A stretch of DNA of 64,000 nt from Nitrospirota bacterium (GTDB lineage Bacteria > Nitrospirota > UBA9217), in assembly GCA_029858565.1 (NCBI GenBank), contig JAOUEV010000003.1, forward strand, positions 1-64,000, given 5' to 3'. The notes below the pieces were generated by a model, which saw only the letters and a program-made list of their open reading frames with translations, was not told the origin of the DNA and did not search any database. Of the stretch, positions 59,466 through 64,000 are shown one piece after another. How positions within the stretch are numbered: the first letter of the stretch is position 1; each line of letters starts with the position of its first letter. The position numbers and the translations under genes are program-made.

Positions 59466-61397
59466 ATGAAGATCCATAGAAGACTGATCGTCCTTGTCGG
59501 CCTCGGTATGCTGCTCATCATGAGCATCACCGTGCTGTCGCTGCTCAACATAACGGCCGAGTTTACGGCGTCCATGCGGCGGATGGGGCAGATATCGCTG
59601 GAGGTCAAGCGGATATGGACCATCGAGCAGAGGATCGGCGACGCGACGCGGGCGGTGCGCAGATACGTTGAGACCGGCGACAGCCGCTTCAAGGCGAACT
59701 ATGCGAGCTTTCATGACGAGATCAAGCGGGAGCTGGACGAGACCCGTTCCCTGACGCTGGTCGACCGGGAACTTGTGCTCATTACGGCTTTGATCAATGA
59801 TTTCCGCACGATGGAAGAGCAGGCGGAGCGGATCTTTTCACTGCCCCTGAATTCTTCCCGCGACCGCGCAGCTGCGAAGCCCATCCTTGCGGACCTGGAC
59901 AATCTGGTCATCTGGACGCAGCACGATATCGAACGCTACCGCGAGGACAATGCCACCAAGCTCGACGAGGTTGCATCGGAGCTGGGCGGGACGAAAGTCC
60001 GCATCAGTTTCCTCTTTGGTCTGATCCTGGTCACCATGGTCGGGCTTCTTTTCGCTTTGGGGATCTATCTCTACCGCAAGGTCTCCCTGCCGTTGTCCCA
60101 GCTCTGGGCCGGCACCGGCGAGATCAGCCGGGGAAACCTTGATTATCAGGTGCAGGTCCGCGGCGAGAACGATATTGTGCACCTTGCTGAACGGTTCAAT
60201 GAGATGTCGCAAAAGCTCAAGGTCTCCTATGCGGCCCTTGAAGATCGGCTCCTGGATCGGACAAAGCAGCTCACCGCGCTGAACTCGGTCTCCCTGACCC
60301 TGGGCCAGGGCGGCTCCCTCCGTGAGGTGCTGCAGCGTTCGCTGACAACGGTCCTCCAGAGCTTTGCGGACATGGCGCCGCGCGGCGGCATCTTTTTGTG
60401 CGAACCCGACGGCGAAACGCTCCATCTCGTCGCCCATGTGGGCCTGCCCCGCGATTTCGCGGTCAAGGAAGAGCGGATCCGGATGGGTGAATGCCTCTGC
60501 GGCATCGCGGCCCAGACCGGCGAGGTCATCTACACCGAGCAGGGATGCAGCGATCCCCGCCATACGCGGCAGGCCTGGTCTGTGGCCGGGGCTCATATCG
60601 TCGTGCCGATAAAATCACGCGGGATCGTGCTGGGCGTCATGTTCCTCTATCCGGCGCGACAGTTCAGCCTGAAGCAGTCCGACCTGCAGCTGTTCGATAC
60701 TATCGGCGCCGGCCTCGGCATGGCCGTGGAGAACCTGCGGCTCTACGGCGAGGTGAAGCAATCCAGCCACCGCTACTGGGACCTTTTTGAAAAGTCCCGT
60801 GACATCCTGTTCACCATGGACATGGAGGGACGGCTTACCTCGGCGAACGAGGCAATGGAGCATTTCACCGGCAGGCCCAAGTCCGGCATCATCGGCGCCA
60901 ACATCGTCGATTTCCTTGCCGATGACGGGAAAGCGCTGATCCGCCGCATCCTGATCGGAGAGGAGCCCCTTGCCGACCGGATCCATGAGATCGAGATGAC
61001 GCGGCCCAACGGGGAGCGGGCGTTCCTCGAGATCAGCGGCAGGAGCCTGTTCCAGCTCAATAAGCCGCTGGGATTCCAGATCGCCGCGCGGGACGTGACC
61101 GAGCAGAAGATCCTTCGCGAATTGGTGGTCCAGGCGGAACGGCTCGCGGCCATCGGACAGATCATGGTCACGGTCCGGCACGAGGTCAACAATCCGCTCA
61201 CCACCGTGATCGGGAATATCGAGCTTCTGATCGACCGGTACGGACAGGGCGACGGCGATCTCAAAAGGCGCCTCGAGACGGTGCTGGACAATTCGCTGCG
61301 CATCTCCGAGATCATCAAACGGCTTCAGGAGATCAAGGAGGTCAAGACCGTTGACTATGTGAAGGGTGTGAAAATGACCGATCCGGGGTCCCGCTAG
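59466..61397 (+). CDS. HAMP-GAF-PAS-HisKA sensor protein without ATPase domain
   Basis: 643 aa. TM1 (about 10-29), a periplasmic four-helix-like sensor (about 30-178), TM2 (about 180-203), HAMP (about 205-258), coiled coil, GAF (about 278-425), PAS (about 430-545) and a HisKA helix pair with phospho-acceptor VRHEVNNPLTTVIG (about 575). The protein ends 60 residues later (VKMTDPGSR); no N-box or G-box follows in any frame. It cannot phosphorylate itself in cis. It may serve as a phosphorelay partner, phosphatase or dimeric scaffold. A truncation artefact is less likely, because the following gene starts immediately. Confidence 0.82.
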   Translation: MKIHRRLIVLVGLGMLLIMSITVLSLLNITAEFTASMRRMGQISLEVKRIWTIEQRIGDATRAVRRYVETGDSRFKANYASFHDEIKRELDETRSLTLVDRELVLITALINDFRTMEEQAERIFSLPLNSSRDRAAAKPILADLDNLVIWTQHDIERYREDNATKLDEVASELGGTKVRISFLFGLILVTMVGLLFALGIYLYRKVSLPLSQLWAGTGEISRGNLDYQVQVRGENDIVHLAERFNEMSQKLKVSYAALEDRLLDRTKQLTALNSVSLTLGQGGSLREVLQRSLTTVLQSFADMAPRGGIFLCEPDGETLHLVAHVGLPRDFAVKEERIRMGECLCGIAAQTGEVIYTEQGCSDPRHTRQAWSVAGAHIVVPIKSRGIVLGVMFLYPARQFSLKQSDLQLFDTIGAGLGMAVENLRLYGEVKQSSHRYWDLFEKSRDILFTMDMEGRLTSANEAMEHFTGRPKSGIIGANIVDFLADDGKALIRRILIGEEPLADRIHEIEMTRPNGERAFLEISGRSLFQLNKPLGFQIAARDVTEQKILRELVVQAERLAAIGQIMVTVRHEVNNPLTTVIGNIELLIDRYGQGDGDLKRRLETVLDNSLRISEIIKRLQEIKEVKTVDYVKGVKMTDPGSR

Positions 61398-62060
61398 ATG
61401 ACCTGGAGGCGCGGCAAGAGGGACAGGCCGTGGACCGGTCTGCTCGCGGCGGTGGCGGCTGTTGCGCAGCTCCTCATCGCGGCACCTGCCGGCGCGGAGC
61501 TGGTCGACCGGGTTATCGCCGCGGTGAACAACGATGTGATCACCCGCAGCGAGCTCCGGCAGGCGGTCATGTTCAACCTCAGCCTGTCCGGCGGGAGCGA
61601 GGCCGGCCGCAAGGTCGAAGCAGAGACGCTGGAAGGCCTGATCAACCGGAAGCTGCTGCTGCAGGAAGCCTATCGTCTGCGCTATGTCGAGGTGACCGAT
61701 CAGGACGCGGCTGAGGAGGTCAAGAAGCTCCGCGCCAGGCTCGGAACGGAGCAGGCGTTCCAGGACCTGCTGGAGCGCACCGGCATGACCGGGGACAGGC
61801 TTGCCCGCCTTCTGGGAGAGCGCCTCCTGGTGGAGCGTTTCATTGACAAGAAGATCGGGATCTTTGCCCGTGTCAACCGCGACGAGGTCGAGCAGTACTA
61901 CCGCGAGCATGGGACGGAATTCAGCGGCAAGCGTTTCCCCGAGGTCCAGAAGCAGATCACCGCTTTCCTGACCCAGCAGAAGACGCTCCAGCAGCTCGAT
62001 CTGTATATCGCTGAACTGCGGGGCAGGGCGGATATACGGATCAATGGGATGGAAGAGTGA
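61398..62060 (+). CDS. SurA N-terminal domain-like periplasmic chaperone
   Basis: 220 aa. Signal peptide (about 1-34, APAGA), then VDRVIAAVNNDVITRSELRQAV and LEGLINRKLLLQEAYRL, the core of SurA/PpiD chaperone domains (about 36-160), and a C-terminal helix. There is no parvulin (rotamase) domain, so it is roughly half of E. coli SurA. It probably escorts outer-membrane proteins. The start ATG directly follows the upstream stop, so translation should be coupled. The BamA-like gene lies upstream in the same neighbourhood. Confidence 0.85.
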   Translation: MTWRRGKRDRPWTGLLAAVAAVAQLLIAAPAGAELVDRVIAAVNNDVITRSELRQAVMFNLSLSGGSEAGRKVEAETLEGLINRKLLLQEAYRLRYVEVTDQDAAEEVKKLRARLGTEQAFQDLLERTGMTGDRLARLLGERLLVERFIDKKIGIFARVNRDEVEQYYREHGTEFSGKRFPEVQKQITAFLTQQKTLQQLDLYIAELRGRADIRINGMEE

Positions 62061-62094
62061 CTAGTGACGAGAGACGAGTGAGGAAAAGGGCTTT

Positions 62095-63033
62095 ATGAAA
62101 AAAATCATCATATCCGCGGTCGCGATTGCCCTGCTTGCCGGTCTGTCCGGTTGCACGTTGCTCAAAGTGAACGTTCTGGAGGAGCTCCAGCCCTTTGAAG
62201 AGAAGGTCATCGCCGGCAGCGGCAGCGACAAGGTCCTGGTCATCGACCTCACCGGCGTGATCATGAGCGGCGACAGCGGCGGGATCGGCGACCGGAAAAA
62301 ACCCGGCCTTCTGGCAAAGATGCGCGAGACCCTGGATTGCGCGCGGTCGGACAAGAGCATCAAGGCTGTGGTACTCCGGATCAGCAGCCCCGGAGGCGGG
62401 GTCACGGCATCGGACACGCTCTATCATGAACTGAAGCGTTACAAGCAGGAAGCCGGGGTGACCCTGGTCGCCCATATCATGGATGTGGGGGCTTCAGGCG
62501 CCTATTACGCCGCGCTCGCGGCGGACGCGATCACAGCCCAGCCTACGAGCATTACCGGCAGCATCGGCGTGATCATGTACCGCGTGGATGCCACCGCGCT
62601 CATGCAGAAGATCGGGGTCCAGGCCGTTGCCATCGCTTCGAACGAGCGCAAGAGCATGGGTTCTCCCTTCCGTCCCTTTACCGAGGAAGAGCGCAAGCAT
62701 TTCCAGGGAGTGATCGACACGCTCTACGGCCGCTTCGCAGGTCTTGTTGCCGAGGAACGCAAGATGACCCCCGATGCGGTGAAGCTGGTGGCCGATGGCA
62801 GGATCCTTATGAGCGATGAGGCGCGCAAGGCCGGCCTGATCGACGGGATCGGATATCTCGATGATGCGGTCGCGCTGGCGAAGAAGAAGGCCGGGCTCAA
62901 GGAAGCATCGGTCGTCATGTACCATCGCCCGGGTGAATACCGCGCCAACCTCTACTCCCAGAACCTGGTATCCATAGACATGGGCGCATGGACCGATGCC
63001 GGCGCGCAGTTCCTCTATCTGTGGTGGCCCTGA
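62095..63033 (+). CDS. sppA: SppA-like S49 peptidase, predicted lipoprotein
   Basis: 312 aa. Lipoprotein signal with LSGC (about residue 20), then a S49 serine peptidase domain (about 42-270): SSPGGGVTASD, catalytic Ser in DVGASGAYYAAL, Lys in NERKSMGSPFRP and the ITGSIGVIM strand. It degrades leftover signal peptides or membrane peptides. Short length matches the archaeal/Bacillus type rather than the 618-aa E. coli SppA. Being lipid-anchored is unusual for SppA. GAGGAAAAGG precedes the ATG. Confidence 0.88.
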   Translation: MKKIIISAVAIALLAGLSGCTLLKVNVLEELQPFEEKVIAGSGSDKVLVIDLTGVIMSGDSGGIGDRKKPGLLAKMRETLDCARSDKSIKAVVLRISSPGGGVTASDTLYHELKRYKQEAGVTLVAHIMDVGASGAYYAALAADAITAQPTSITGSIGVIMYRVDATALMQKIGVQAVAIASNERKSMGSPFRPFTEEERKHFQGVIDTLYGRFAGLVAEERKMTPDAVKLVADGRILMSDEARKAGLIDGIGYLDDAVALAKKKAGLKEASVVMYHRPGEYRANLYSQNLVSIDMGAWTDAGAQFLYLWWP

Positions 63034-63133
63034 CCTGCATAAGCCGGAAGCAAAGCGCTTGTGACCACGGGCGTCGACGCCGCGCATTGATGGCAACGAA
63101 ATCTGGGCACCACTTTTTAACAAGATGCCGGTC

Positions 63134-63219
63134 AGCCACAAAAAGCACATAACGCGCAAAAGGGATTAAAGGCAACAATTGGCTGCCTTTTTTTTGTGAA
63201 TTCTGTGCCTTTTGCGGCC
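63134..63219. repeat. Palindromic intergenic element, CACAAAA type (E4)
   Basis: Left arm GCCACAAAAAGCACATAAC and its continuation are mirrored by GTGAATTCTGTGCCTTTTGC. The centre holds the sppA terminator. Architecture as at 27469, 28515 and 30923. Confidence 0.6.
63168..63195 (+). terminator. Intrinsic terminator of sppA
   Basis: AAAGGCA and TGCCTTT enclose ACAATTGGC, followed by a run of T. It lies inside the palindromic element at 63134. Confidence 0.75.
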
Positions 63220-63266
63220 AATCCCGTTCCCTCCTCCTTCCTGTTCACTACAATCCAAGATATTTC

Positions 63267-63295
63267 TTGCAGAGGTCTGGGGTATTGTGTAAAAT
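63267..63295 (+). promoter_or_regulatory. Sigma-70 promoter of the TPR gene
   Basis: TTGCAG-17-TAAAAT, followed by a leader with AAGGGAG before the ATG. Confidence 0.7.
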
Positions 63296-63322
63296 TCGAC
63301 ACAGTCTGTTCAAGGGAGCGCG

Positions 63323-63883
63323 ATGATGAAAAAAGGTGTATGTTCGCTATTGTTCATCCTGTTCCTGTGGTCCGGTGTTGCCGGCGCGGCCGTAAGCCGT
63401 CCGACGTCGGACTATAAACAGGCTGACGAGCTTTTTTCCGGACAGCAATACGAAAAGGCCCTTGCCCTGTATCAGCGGGCGCTCACCACTCCTCCCGCCG
63501 GCATCCCTGCCGGCGACATTCACACCAAGATCGGGGACAGCCATTTCCGGCTCGGCCGATATGCGTCAGCGCTATCAGCCTACCGCGAAGCGGACAAGGA
63601 CCGCCGCACCTCGGACCGCGCAAGGGTCCAGTACTGGATCGGTTTCTGCTGCTTTCTCACCGGCCGCGATGCCGAGGCGGTATCAGAGCTGCTGAAGGTT
63701 CCCAAGCTGTACCCTGACGCCGGCATGTGGGTCAGCACCTCCTACTACTGGGCAGGCAAGGCCAGCGAGCGCATGGGACGGAAGGACCTTGCGGCGGAGT
63801 ATTATAAAAAAGCAAGCGGCAACGGCAAGTCGGCACAGGGGAAGTACGCGATGAAGAAGGCGGAAGCTGCGAGAGGAAAATAA
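63323..63883 (+). CDS. Secreted TPR-repeat protein
   Basis: 186 aa (ATG 63326 also possible). Signal peptide (about 1-23, SGVAGAA). About three tetratricopeptide repeats, e.g. YKQADELFSGQQYEKALALYQRAL, HTKIGDSHFRLGRYASALSAYREAD, and VSTSYYWAGKASERMGRKDLAAEYYKKA. It resembles the periplasmic TPR proteins associated with YbgF/CpoB or trimming complexes of the envelope; the partner is unknown. It appears to be a single gene. Confidence 0.8.
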   Translation: MMKKGVCSLLFILFLWSGVAGAAVSRPTSDYKQADELFSGQQYEKALALYQRALTTPPAGIPAGDIHTKIGDSHFRLGRYASALSAYREADKDRRTSDRARVQYWIGFCCFLTGRDAEAVSELLKVPKLYPDAGMWVSTSYYWAGKASERMGRKDLAAEYYKKASGNGKSAQGKYAMKKAEAARGK

Positions 63884-64000
63884 AGGAGTATAAGTAAGAA
63901 CAAGGATCAAAGGATTAGAGGGCTAAGTATAGAAGCAATAAATTGAAGCGACAAACAATTAGCAAACAAAGACTTACCTGATGATTAAACGGCAGGAGTA
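63884..64000. other. Window end, non-coding
   Basis: Contains AAGGATCAAAGGATTAGAGG (63903-63922), a half-copy of the GGATTA-type units at 28515. An inverted partner may lie beyond the window. Confidence 0.45.

Noticed and set aside
62061-62094. GACGAGA/GACGAGTGA tandem before sppA
   Set aside because: Only two short units; too little to call a repeat.

Overview
The window looks like part of a chromosome from a GC-rich Gram-negative bacterium with an anaerobic or microaerophilic life style. LptD, an Omp85/BamA-type protein, a FadL-type porin, lipoproteins and LytM/AMIN hydrolases show an outer membrane. A flavodiiron protein with rubredoxin and a PerR-like regulator indicates oxygen detoxification in an oxygen-sensitive cell. 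The DUF3373 porin-like protein, CheX, the HPF-cold-shock fusion and many PAS/GAF kinases suggest Nitrospirota or a Desulfobacterota-like lineage. That placement is an inference, because there are no rRNA, tRNA or phylogenetic markers I can align.

Layout. 1-13.9 kb is a signalling block: a chimeric fragment at the edge, a multi-PAS HisKA_2 kinase, a receiver-PAS-GAF-GAF-PAS kinase, a lone receiver, a Cache-HAMP-PAS-PAS kinase, a decayed Cys-rich mini-ORF, and a Cache-HAMP-PAS-GGDEF-EAL gene split by a frameshift. 14.1-22.9 kb is a compact chemotaxis operon (cheW, MCP, cheR, receiver, cheA, cheB, cheY, cheX, HD-GYP regulator) with ATGA overlaps. It sits behind a convincing sigma-54 promoter and a 19-bp palindrome. 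No flagellar gene is present, so the output could be flagella, pili or c-di-GMP. 23-25 kb holds perR, a flavodiiron protein and a 42-aa rubredoxin missing from the ORF track. 25-32.7 kb holds a FadL porin, radC, an amidohydrolase, 6-phosphofructokinase, a metallophosphoesterase, a hibernation factor and a tetra-CXXCH lipoprotein.

32.9-41.3 kb is an envelope and metabolism run (AMIN amidase, GerMN protein, murI, zinc-finger membrane protein, folC, lptD, cutA, M23 peptidase). A cold-shock gene, a lipoprotein/thioredoxin pair, the DUF3373 protein, an ArsR regulator and secA follow. 47.9-54.7 kb is an AT-rich accessory island, all minus strand apart from a group II intron: an AIPR protein, the intron with its reverse transcriptase, a RusA-like protein, a HEPN-like protein and an unknown 335-aa protein, with REP-like palindromes between them. 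It is the best candidate for an undescribed (perhaps anti-phage) system. 54.9-63.9 kb returns to host composition: nitrilase, methyltransferase, a seven-POTRA Omp85, a HisKA protein without an ATPase domain, a SurA-N-like chaperone, an SppA lipoprotein and a TPR protein.

Across the window, several intergenic gaps carry palindromic elements built from short near-tandem units inverted around a centre. Their sequences differ but their architecture is the same. Two genes (perR and the AMIN amidase) appear to be transcribed as leaderless mRNAs. Start codons below were often moved inward from the ORF track on the basis of Shine-Dalgarno sites, ATGA overlaps or signal peptides.
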